Assembly (NCBI GenBank): GCA_964456815.1
Contig: CAYWCO010000056.1
Location: 1-7,762 of the forward strand
Source of the DNA: CAVTZP01 sp964456815
Lineage (GTDB): Bacteria > Chloroflexota > Dehalococcoidia > Dehalococcoidales > BS750m-G39
Direction: 5' to 3'
Length of the DNA: 7,762 nt
In this document: positions 1 to 5,132 of the stretch, in pieces
How the letters are laid out: each line of letters opens with the position of its first letter
Numbering within the stretch: position 1 is the first letter of the stretch
Made by a program: the position numbers and the translations under genes
Notes under the pieces: model-generated
Database searches by the model: none
What the model was told of the DNA's origin: nothing
Seen by the model: only the letters and a program-made list of their open reading frames with translations

Positions 1-408
1 TTCTCTCCAAATTTGACACGTCGATTTTGCGCCACCCCCCTCCACCTTGGGCACCGGGGGGAAGTCTTTGGCGTCCACGCCGCTGATTCTGGCCTCGAAG
101 CGGGCGCACTTCAGCCCCAGCGTCTTTGTCTGAGGGGAAAGGTTGATATCCACCTTCTCGCTGGGCAGCGAGCTGATAAACTCGGATAAAAGCCGGGCGG
201 GAACGGTAATCGCACCCTCCTCCTCCACCTTGGCCCCAATCCAGCAGCTAATCGCAATCTCCAGGTTAGTGGCGGAAAGCTTTAGCCGCGATTTGTCCGT
301 AGCCAGCAGTACGTTGTTCGTTATCGGGAGGGTGGTTCTGATAGCGACCGCTCTCCCCACCACGTTAAGTCCGCGGTCAAGGTTCTCCTGAAGGCAAGAT
401 AATTTCAT
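1..408 (-). CDS. dnaN: DNA polymerase III beta subunit (sliding clamp), N-terminal part, truncated by the window edge
   Basis: The clamp encircles DNA and tethers replicative polymerase. Only the first ~136 codons are here, roughly the first of the three clamp domains. Starting at ATG 406-408, the protein opens MKLSCLQENLDRGLNVVGRA, followed by TLPITNNVLL, KLSATNLEI and GAITVPARLLSEFIS, then KDFPPVPKVEGG, which is the order of conserved blocks in bacterial DnaN. The reading frame stays open to base 1, but after about residue 125 the open frame gives an un-DnaN-like tail (GAKSTCQIWRE). The frame reached by adding one base to the G6 run (C6 at 35-40 on the plus strand) reads KIDVSNLER, which resembles the family. 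I therefore suspect a frameshift, either a sequencing error or a real lesion. The start is preceded by a G-rich segment (GGGGGGTG) that can serve as ribosome binding site. The identity is seen in sequence; the frameshift is inferred. Confidence 0.87.
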   Translation of the reverse strand, partial: MKLSCLQENLDRGLNVVGRAVAIRTTLPITNNVLLATDKSRLKLSATNLEIAISCWIGAKVEEEGAITVPARLLSEFISSLPSEKVDINLSPQTKTLGLKCARFEARISGVDAKDFPPVPKVEGGGAKSTCQIWRE

Positions 409-436
409 AACGCACCCCCCAAAAAATGAGCTACTT

Positions 437-458
437 TAGTAGTGTTAGTAGTGTAGTA
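437..458. repeat. Tandem 9-bp direct repeat in the dnaN leader
   Basis: TAGTAGTGT occurs twice in immediate succession (437-445, 446-454), followed by a partial third copy (AGTA, 455-458). CTACT at 431-435 pairs with AGTAG at 438-442, giving a small hairpin as well. The repeat lies just downstream of, and touches, the predicted -10 box of dnaN, so it would be at the very start of the transcript. It may be a regulator site or a chance low-complexity stretch. Confidence 0.6.
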
Positions 459-483
459 TATACCAATAATCCCGTTTACTCAA
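455..483 (-). promoter_or_regulatory. Probable sigma70-type promoter of dnaN
   Basis: Read on the minus strand there is a -35-like TTGAGT (478-483), a 17-nt spacer and a -10-like TATACT (455-460, 5 of 6 consensus bases). Transcription would start near 448, about 40 nt before the dnaN ATG. The -35 box overlaps the last codons of the upstream rnhA-moaC gene. This would give dnaN its own transcription unit although it lies only 67 nt behind that gene. It is a consensus match by eye only. Confidence 0.5.
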
Positions 484-1369
484 GGGTAATATCGCCGCTT
501 TTGCCCCCACTTTTTTTGACCAGTCGGACATTCTCGATGCGCGCTCCCCGGTCAATCCCCTTGACCATGTCGTATATGGTCAGCGCGGTCACGGCGGTGG
601 CGGTAAGCGCCTCCATCTCCACCCCGGTCTTGCCTATACTCTTCACCGTGGTGGTAATCTCCACCGTGCTATTTGCCTCATCAAGGCTAAACTCAACCTT
701 AATATCCCCGATAAGAACAGGGTGACAGAGGGGTATAAGGTTAGACGTCTGCTTGGCGGCCATTATGCCGGCAAGCTGGGCTACCGCCAGGACGTCCCCC
801 TTTGCCATCGGGGCTTTCTTCAGGCGGGCAAGGGTTGAAGGCTGCATCCTGACCACGCCCTTAGCCACCGCCTCGCGCTCACTATCAGGTTTCTGGGAAA
901 TATCCACCATCCGCGGGCGGCCCTGCTCATCGATATGGGTCAATTCTCTGGCTGCGGTCTTGGCGGCTACCTTTTTCACTGCCTCACCCTGGCTGGACAG
1001 GCTGGTCGCCCGGTCATGGGCTTCCTTATGGAAGGTATTCCTGGCATTCTGGTCAATCCACTCCCACTTCACCTTGCGCTGGCTGACCGCCCCGTCCATC
1101 TGCTGCCAGAGGTCACGGTTGGCACGCCGCTGCCACCCCCGAGCCATGCAGCCGAATAGATACTGGCTATCGGTATATACCACCACCTCGGCGCCGAGCT
1201 TGGTCTTGAGAACGCCCTCAAGGGCGGCGGTAATCTCCATGCGGTTACTGGTCGTCTTCTCCGCCGTGCCGGATAAGACCCGCTTCCGCTTGCCTTCGAC
1301 AATAACCGCCGCCCAGCCCCCCTGAGCCGGGACGGGGTTGTAAGCACCGTCGGTGTATATTTTAATCAT
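476..1369 (-). CDS. moaC: Fusion of RNase HI and cyclic pyranopterin monophosphate synthase (MoaC)
   Basis: This is a single 297-residue reading frame with two domains. Residues 1-~125 are RNase HI: IYTDGA with D7, SNRMEI with E45, VYTDSQY with D67 and HKEAHDRA with D119 give the D-E-D-D metal site that cuts RNA in RNA:DNA hybrids. The histidine normally found about ten residues before the last Asp is not evident, and the basic handle is short (RGWQRRANRDLW). A Lys/Ala-rich linker (~127-141) leads into a full MoaC (142-297): LTHIDEQGRPRMVDIS, IPLCHP (212-217), KTGVEMEALTA (247-257), YDMVKG with D267 and K270 matching the E. coli catalytic pair D128/K131, and SGGKSGD (287-293). MoaC converts the cyclic GTP product of MoaA into cPMP, the first stable molybdopterin precursor. 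A good ribosome site (GAGGTAGAGG) ends 1 nt before the ATG. moaA lies 345 nt upstream on the same strand. Both domain identities are firm; activity of the RNase H half is inferred. Confidence 0.95.
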   Translation of the reverse strand: MIKIYTDGAYNPVPAQGGWAAVIVEGKRKRVLSGTAEKTTSNRMEITAALEGVLKTKLGAEVVVYTDSQYLFGCMARGWQRRANRDLWQQMDGAVSQRKVKWEWIDQNARNTFHKEAHDRATSLSSQGEAVKKVAAKTAARELTHIDEQGRPRMVDISQKPDSEREAVAKGVVRMQPSTLARLKKAPMAKGDVLAVAQLAGIMAAKQTSNLIPLCHPVLIGDIKVEFSLDEANSTVEITTTVKSIGKTGVEMEALTATAVTALTIYDMVKGIDRGARIENVRLVKKSGGKSGDITLE

Positions 1370-1374
1370 CCTCT

Positions 1375-1450
1375 ACCTCACCCCCTTTTTACCCTAAAAA
1401 ATCTTTGATTTTTCAGGGAACCCGAATTTAATATGGTAACCTCACCCCCT
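1375..1450. repeat. Pair of 12-bp direct repeats flanking a hairpin
   Basis: ACCTCACCCCCT is found at 1375-1386 and again at 1439-1450, exactly 64 bp apart. The second copy lies within the left end of the palindromic element. The first copy, read on the minus strand (AGGGGGTGAGGT), forms part of the ribosome binding region of rnhA-moaC. This suggests that the leader of that gene derives partly from repeat sequence. The match is seen directly; its origin is inferred. Confidence 0.6.
1392..1418. repeat. A/T-rich imperfect hairpin upstream of rnhA-moaC
   Basis: CCCTAAAAAATC (1392-1403) and GATTTTTCAGGG (1407-1418) form 12-bp arms with a single mismatch around a TTT loop. It lies in the leader of the fusion gene, about 23 nt before its start codon. 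It is too A/T-rich in the stem for a typical intrinsic terminator. It may be another member of the local palindrome family. Confidence 0.6.
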
Positions 1451-1692
1451 GTATCCCCCTCTCCTTCCAAGGAGAGGGGGAGAAGATTTTTATTAAGAAG
1501 GGTTTCACCCTTCTTAAACTACCCCCATTTATTTTCACCTTACTCCTTAACCATTCCCCTACTCAGAAGAGTTTTAAAGAGGCGAAGCCTCTCCTAAAAC
1601 CAAGGGAGTTTAGAGGGGCGCCAGCCCCTCTAAAAATAAATCTCCCCCTTCCCCTTGTCAAGGGGAAGGGGACAAAGGGGATAGGGTTACCA
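1434..1692. mobile_element. MITE-like or REP-type palindromic element without coding capacity
   Basis: The 259-bp element begins TGGTAACC (1434-1441) and ends GGTTACCA (1685-1692), perfect 8-bp inverted termini. The inverted similarity extends to 33 bp with 26 matches (1434-1466 against 1660-1692). Inside are five hairpins: 12-bp arms at 1455-1466/1469-1480; 11-bp arms at 1493-1503/1507-1517; an imperfect one at 1571-1600 around GAGGC-GAA-GCCTC; 11-bp arms at 1609-1619/1624-1634; and 13-bp arms at 1645-1657/1659-1671. No transposase frame is present and I find no convincing target-site duplication. This structure fits a non-autonomous element moved in trans or an amplified intergenic palindrome family. 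Whether it is repeated elsewhere in the genome cannot be seen from one window. Confidence 0.6.
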
Positions 1693-1693
1693 C

Positions 1694-1714
1694 AAAAAAG
1701 GGGCAAAGCCCCCC
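1694..1714 (-). terminator. Intrinsic terminator after moaA
   Basis: On the minus strand, directly after the moaA TAA, a G-rich run ending GGGGC (stem) is followed by TTT (loop), GCCCC (stem) and six T. This is a short, fully G:C stem followed by a U-tract, the classic Rho-independent form. It would end the cobO-fbp-rdgB-moaA transcript before the palindromic element. The stem is only 5 bp, so efficiency is uncertain. Confidence 0.6.
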
Positions 1715-2698
1715 TTATCCCCCTACCTGAGAGAATGGCCTATCTTTGGGCACAGAACCTTCAGCGAGCTGATGGCGCTCTGGCTTACCCGCTACCGCCT
1801 GCTTAAACAACTTTTCCAGCCCGTCTAAAGATATACCGCTGCGCAAAGGCTGCTTGAGGTCAACCTCGTAGTCGCTTAAGAGGCAGGGGCGGAGCCTGCC
1901 GTCAGCCGTCAGCCGCATCCGGTTGCACTGAAAGCAGAAATGCTCGCTGATAGGGGTAATAAAGCCGATATCGCCCCTGGCTTTGGGCAGGCGGAAATAC
2001 TTGGCTGGTCCATTACCCGCGCTGGGCAGGCAGGGGGTAAGCTCCCCCAACGGCTCAAGCCGCTGCTTCATATCGCTGGCGGAGACAAACTGGGGGGTGG
2101 TGTCGTTACCGGCAACGGGCATAAGCTCAATAAAGCGGACATGCCACCCCTCGGCGACGGTCTTGGCGGCAAAATCAAGGAGCTCGTCATCGTTGATGCC
2201 AGCCATGACCACCACATTGAGCTTGACCGGGTTAAGCCCCACCGCCTTGGCAACCTCAATGCCTTCCAGCACCTCGCCCAGGTTATTGTCGCGGCGGGTA
2301 ATTTGCTTAAATCTATCCGGCTTAAGGGTATCCAGGCTAACGTTAATTCGCCGCAAGCCGGCATCTTTCAGCTCACCAGCGCAGCGGCCGAGCAAAGTTC
2401 CGTTTGTGGTCAAGGAAATATCATCTATGCCCTCTATTTGAGCCAGCATCTTTATTAGCTCGGGCAACCCCGACCTCACCAGGGGCTCGCCACCGGTGAG
2501 CCTTATCTTATTTATCCCCAGCCCGACGGCAGCCCGGGCTAAGGTGTGGATTTCCTCATAGGTGAGAATGTCCTTATGCGACATCAGGTTGATACCCTCC
2601 GCCGGCATGCAGTAAACGCAGCGCAGGTTACAGCGGTCGGTCACCGAGATGCGCAGATAATTTATGGGACGGTGGAATGAATCTGATAGTCCGGTCAT
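1715..2698 (-). CDS. moaA: GTP 3',8-cyclase, molybdenum cofactor biosynthesis protein A
   Basis: This radical S-adenosylmethionine enzyme rearranges GTP to 3',8-cyclo-7,8-dihydro-GTP, which MoaC then turns into cPMP. The 327-residue protein has the usual family length. The N-terminal cluster motif is CNLRCVYC (C23, C27, C30), followed by TGGEPLVR (68-75), the SAM-binding region. The C-terminal substrate-binding [4Fe-4S] cluster is FCFQCNRMRL (C255, C258) with a third cysteine at C272 (RLRPCLLSD). The protein ends in Gly-Gly, the conserved MoaA tail needed for catalysis. The start ATG overlaps the rdgB stop as ATGA (2695-2698), which suggests translational coupling. The gene closes the four-gene operon and is followed by a terminator. 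All catalytic elements are intact. Confidence 0.97.
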   Translation of the reverse strand: MTGLSDSFHRPINYLRISVTDRCNLRCVYCMPAEGINLMSHKDILTYEEIHTLARAAVGLGINKIRLTGGEPLVRSGLPELIKMLAQIEGIDDISLTTNGTLLGRCAGELKDAGLRRINVSLDTLKPDRFKQITRRDNNLGEVLEGIEVAKAVGLNPVKLNVVVMAGINDDELLDFAAKTVAEGWHVRFIELMPVAGNDTTPQFVSASDMKQRLEPLGELTPCLPSAGNGPAKYFRLPKARGDIGFITPISEHFCFQCNRMRLTADGRLRPCLLSDYEVDLKQPLRSGISLDGLEKLFKQAVAGKPERHQLAEGSVPKDRPFSQVGG

Positions 2699-3291
2699 AG
2701 ATATTTTCTCCTGAGCAACCTAATTGCCTCCCCTGCCGCCCGCCCCCGATGGCTGACACTGTTTTTTTCTTCTAAAGATAGCTCGGCCATTGTCTTACCC
2801 AGCTGGGGGAGGTAGAATATCGGGTCATAGCCAAAGCCTTCCTCCCCCCTCGGCTCAAGGGTGATAACCCCCTCGCACTCCCCGGAGCAAAGCTCTACTT
2901 TATCCTCGGCTCCGGCGATAGCAATAACACACCTGAAACGAGCCGAGCGCTCCCCCTCGGGCACATCCTTAAGCCTGGACAGGAGGTAGTCAACCCTGTC
3001 ACTATCCGAGGCACCCTCGCCGGCATAGCGGGCCGAAAGCCTGCCCGGCTCACCACCAAGGGCGCCAACCTCAAGCCCGGAGTCATCAGCCAGCGTCAGT
3101 AAGCGGCTCTCCCGGGCCAGGGTGGTTGCCTTAAGTATAGCATTATCTTCAAGGCTCCCCCCCACCTCATCAACCTCGGTGTTAATACCCACCTCAGCCG
3201 GGGAGACCAGCTCAAAGGGCAAGCCCTTAAGCATATGCTTATATTCACGCACCTTGCCCTTATTATTCGTTGCCAGGAGGAGCCTGGGCAT
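2695..3291 (-). CDS. rdgB: XTP/dITP pyrophosphatase (Ham1/RdgB family)
   Basis: This is a house-cleaning enzyme that hydrolyses ITP, dITP and XTP to monophosphate and pyrophosphate, keeping deaminated purines out of DNA and RNA. At 198 residues it has the normal family length. Motifs in order are LLATNNKGKVREY (nucleotide-binding TNNKGK at 8-13), LADDSGLEV (67-75) with catalytic D70, GFGYDPIF (152-159) and SHRGRA (180-185). All key residues are present. The start is ATG 3289-3291, three bases after the fbp stop; its ribosome site would lie inside the end of fbp (GGAAGG). The stop overlaps the moaA start by four bases. Its role is not obviously linked to that of its neighbours, so the arrangement looks like a housekeeping operon of convenience. 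Confidence 0.96.
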   Translation of the reverse strand: MPRLLLATNNKGKVREYKHMLKGLPFELVSPAEVGINTEVDEVGGSLEDNAILKATTLARESRLLTLADDSGLEVGALGGEPGRLSARYAGEGASDSDRVDYLLSRLKDVPEGERSARFRCVIAIAGAEDKVELCSGECEGVITLEPRGEEGFGYDPIFYLPQLGKTMAELSLEEKNSVSHRGRAAGEAIRLLRRKYL

Positions 3292-3294
3292 GCC

Positions 3295-4395
3295 TTAACC
3301 TTCCAAGGAGGTAAACCTTCCCTCCAGCTTCTTTAAAACCTGGGGCATGGTGGTATATTCCATCTCCTCCAAGGGGAGGCGGTGCGGCTCGAAGGGACCG
3401 TGGCGACGCATAAAATCGGCAACCTCATTTGCCTGGTGGCGGGCGGCGTCAAAGGACTTATCAGCAAACATATCCCTGGGTCCTACCAGCCTGCCTTCCG
3501 AGAGCTGGAAACCAAGTGCCACCACCCGTGGTGGCCCATCAAAGCGGGTGGGGGTGCTATCCTCAACCGATACCGGCATAAGGGGACCATGGTGCGAGCC
3601 CCGCATCCACCCCTCCACCAGAAGGGGCAGGGTGAATGGCTCCACCACCTCGCCCACTGCCGGGAATTCACCCTGGGAACGGACAATACACACCGGGTCA
3701 TCCTTACCCACATACCGTCCCGCAATTAACGCCAGACGCTGGGTAGAAGATACGGCGGCTATATTTTTGGTCTCCCGGTGGTAGACCGCCTTTACCATAT
3801 AGCGTGACGGTGCGCCGATAAAAACAAGCAAATCGTAAATCTCCTCAGGGGCATTAAAGGTTACCTTCTTGTTTTCCTTTATGTCATGCACCTCAAAGGC
3901 AAAACCGGCGTGCATATTGGGGGCAATAACCAGCCCGATGGTATTAAACGGGTCAGCAAACATCTTATACAGCGGCATATTCCACGCCCCAGATGACGTT
4001 TTATCTGCCATAAAAACAATCACAGGCTCGGACCCCCGCTCCTCAAATTCCATCTCAGCTACCCCTGGACCCATCCCCCTGACATTGCCCGAGAAGGCAT
4101 CGGAGAGCAAGTCCTGCCCGGCACCATGAAGCTTGAGTTCCCTGGCTACGTTGGTGCAGTCAACAAAGGTATCCCAGGCAAGCTTGTGGATTTTTTCATT
4201 CTCTGTGCCGTGCTGGTGGGTCATAATCAGTTGCAGGTCATCCCCACACTTGGTTACATAATAGTCAATGAGCAACCCCTGTTTCTTAACCTTGGCCATA
4301 AGCTCCCCAGCCCTGGCTAAAATGTCAGGATGAGACTCAGAATGCCCGACATAGCCGCCAATATCCGCCTTGATTACACTAAATGTGACCTTCAT
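3295..4395 (-). CDS. fbp: Fructose-1,6-bisphosphate aldolase/phosphatase (archaeal type, bifunctional)
   Basis: This single-domain enzyme joins dihydroxyacetone phosphate and glyceraldehyde 3-phosphate and then dephosphorylates the product to fructose 6-phosphate, making gluconeogenesis one-way. The 366-residue protein opens MKVTFSVIKADIGGYVGHS, typical of the family, with metal ligands D11 and H18 and KCGDD (D52, D53). K132 is present. The aldolase centre GRYVGKDDP gives Y228 and K231 (the Schiff-base lysine) plus D232 and D233, one position off the Thermoproteus numbering (Y229, K232). EYTTMPQV supplies Y347, matching Y348. Both half-reactions should therefore work. The start ATG has a strong ribosome site (GGAGGG) a few bases upstream and follows cobO by 14 nt. 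The family is best known from archaea and deep-branching, often autotrophic or anaerobic bacteria. The protein is cytosolic with no signal peptide. Confidence 0.95.
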   Translation of the reverse strand: MKVTFSVIKADIGGYVGHSESHPDILARAGELMAKVKKQGLLIDYYVTKCGDDLQLIMTHQHGTENEKIHKLAWDTFVDCTNVARELKLHGAGQDLLSDAFSGNVRGMGPGVAEMEFEERGSEPVIVFMADKTSSGAWNMPLYKMFADPFNTIGLVIAPNMHAGFAFEVHDIKENKKVTFNAPEEIYDLLVFIGAPSRYMVKAVYHRETKNIAAVSSTQRLALIAGRYVGKDDPVCIVRSQGEFPAVGEVVEPFTLPLLVEGWMRGSHHGPLMPVSVEDSTPTRFDGPPRVVALGFQLSEGRLVGPRDMFADKSFDAARHQANEVADFMRRHGPFEPHRLPLEEMEYTTMPQVLKKLEGRFTSLEG

Positions 4396-4409
4396 AGTCC
4401 CTCCTTCAG

Positions 4410-4973
4410 TTAATATTCAATCCCCTCCCGCGCCTTCACCCCCTCATCGTAGGGGTGCTTAATCTTTAGCATCTCGGTAACCAGGTCAGCCGATTTAACC
4501 AGCCTGCTATCAGCCTGGCGACCGGTAAGGATAAGCTCCACCCCCTCGGGCTTACTATCAATAACCTTAAGCACCTCACCCAGCTCAACCAGATTCCAGG
4601 CTAGGGCAAGATTAAGTTCGTCAAGGACCACCAGGTCATAGTTACCGCTGAGAATCGCCTTGCTGGCGGCAGCCAGACCCCTTTTTGCCTGCTCTCTCTC
4701 TTCCGGCTTAATATTTGCCGGGTCAACAAATCCACCAGCGCCAAAGCTCTCCATGGTGACATCAGGTAGCTGGGATAGAATATTGCGCTCGCCGGAGGGG
4801 TAGGTGCCCTTCATGAAAAAGCCGATATAGACCTTAAGACCGTGACCCAAGGCTCGGACTGCCGCACCTACGGCTGCCGAGGTCTTCCCCTTGCCATCGC
4901 CGGTGAAAATCTGAACCAGACCTCGGCGCAGCGGCTCCGGTGACGATGGACTAAATGATGCCTCTTTAGCCAA
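4410..4973 (-). CDS. cobO: Cob(I)yrinic acid a,c-diamide / corrinoid adenosyltransferase (CobA/CobO/BtuR family)
   Basis: The enzyme transfers the 5'-deoxyadenosyl group of ATP to reduced corrinoid, a step in making or salvaging adenosylcobalamin. The core begins GLVQIFTGDGKGKTSAA with the family's P-loop GDGKGKT (25-31 from the chosen start), then VVLDELNLAL, ELILTGR and a C-terminal KHPYDEGVKAREGIEY, all typical of CobO. I place the start at TTG 4971-4973 (187 residues), which has AGGTG 5 bases upstream and lies downstream of a good promoter. The open frame extends to another TTG at 5037-5039, but that adds 22 residues of hydrophobic sequence foreign to the family and would start inside the -35 box. 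The gene is first in the cobO-fbp-rdgB-moaA operon. Function is firm, the start moderately so. Confidence 0.92.
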   Translation of the reverse strand: MAKEASFSPSSPEPLRRGLVQIFTGDGKGKTSAAVGAAVRALGHGLKVYIGFFMKGTYPSGERNILSQLPDVTMESFGAGGFVDPANIKPEEREQAKRGLAAASKAILSGNYDLVVLDELNLALAWNLVELGEVLKVIDSKPEGVELILTGRQADSRLVKSADLVTEMLKIKHPYDEGVKAREGIEY

Positions 4974-5010
4974 TGAAACACCTAAACGAAAAACTGAGAG
5001 TAGTAAAAAC

Positions 5011-5039
5011 AGTTTAACAACCTCACCCAGTAGTGTCAA
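5011..5039 (-). promoter_or_regulatory. Sigma70-type promoter of the cobO-fbp-rdgB-moaA operon
   Basis: The minus strand carries a perfect -35 TTGACA (5034-5039), a 17-nt spacer and a -10-like TAAACT (5011-5016, 4 of 6). The predicted start near 5004 leaves a leader of about 30 nt before the TTG at 4973, too short for a cobalamin riboswitch. This promoter is the main reason for rejecting the longer cobO reading frame, which would begin within the -35 box. Confidence 0.6.
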
Positions 5040-5055
5040 GGAAGGTGGGGCGGCG

Positions 5056-5085
5056 TTGTTAACCCGCCGATAATAGTGATATAAT
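5056..5085 (+). promoter_or_regulatory. Extended -10 promoter of the carboxyltransferase gene
   Basis: TTGTTA (5056-5061) is a 4-of-6 -35 box, followed by an 18-nt spacer and a perfect TATAAT (5080-5085) preceded by TG at 5077-5078 (extended -10). Transcription should start near 5092, about 40 nt before the ATG. It is back-to-back with the cobO promoter; the two -35 boxes are 16 bp apart. A small inverted repeat, CGGCG (5051-5055) / CGCCG (5065-5069), brackets this -35 box and could be an operator. Confidence 0.65.
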
Positions 5086-5113
5086 TACAAAAGCATATTA
5101 AACACATAAATCT

Positions 5114-5125
5114 AGGAGGAGAAGG
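5114..5125 (+). promoter_or_regulatory. Ribosome binding site of the carboxyltransferase gene
   Basis: AGGAGGAGAAGG lies 7 nt (from the GAAGG part) to 13 nt (from AGGAGG) upstream of ATG 5133. The purine-rich, near-perfect complement to the 16S 3' end fixes the start and suggests strong translation. Confidence 0.75.
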
Positions 5126-5132
5126 TTTATAA

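Larger units (their letters stand above)
1370..1714. other. Gene-free spacer between moaA and rnhA-moaC
   Basis: This stretch has no credible reading frame. On the minus strand it holds, in order, the moaA terminator hairpin (1694-1714), a 259-bp palindromic element (1434-1692), an A/T-rich hairpin (1392-1418) and the ribosome site of rnhA-moaC (1370-1379). Tracts of C on the plus strand dominate. I see no clear -35/-10 pair for rnhA-moaC. A lone TATTAA-like sequence sits at the left end of the element (around 1428-1433 on the minus strand). How the fusion gene is transcribed is therefore unclear: read-through from moaA or a weak promoter are both possible. Confidence 0.8.

Noticed and set aside
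753..1325. Long plus-strand open frame opposite rnhA-moaC
   Set aside because: It is an antisense shadow of a gene with clear RNase H and MoaC motifs; its translation shows no family features and has no ribosome site.
1434..1692. CRISPR array
   Set aside because: The hairpins differ from each other in sequence and length and there is no regular repeat-spacer periodicity.
1434..1692. Insertion sequence with transposase
   Set aside because: It is only 259 bp with no coding frame and no visible target duplication, so only a non-autonomous element or palindromic repeat is supportable.
1370..1714. Molybdenum cofactor riboswitch upstream of rnhA-moaC
   Set aside because: The stem-loops are simple separate hairpins inside an element with inverted ends, not the multi-branched Moco RNA fold; I recognise none of its conserved core.
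1940..2458. Plus-strand open frames opposite moaA
   Set aside because: They lie entirely antisense to moaA, whose cluster cysteines and Gly-Gly tail are intact, so they are shadows.
4974..5039. Signal peptide or membrane anchor on the adenosyltransferase
   Set aside because: The hydrophobic residues come from translating the promoter region; the family is cytosolic and lacks such an extension.
4974..5040. Cobalamin riboswitch in front of cobO
   Set aside because: The predicted leader is only about 30 nt and no B12-box-like sequence is seen.
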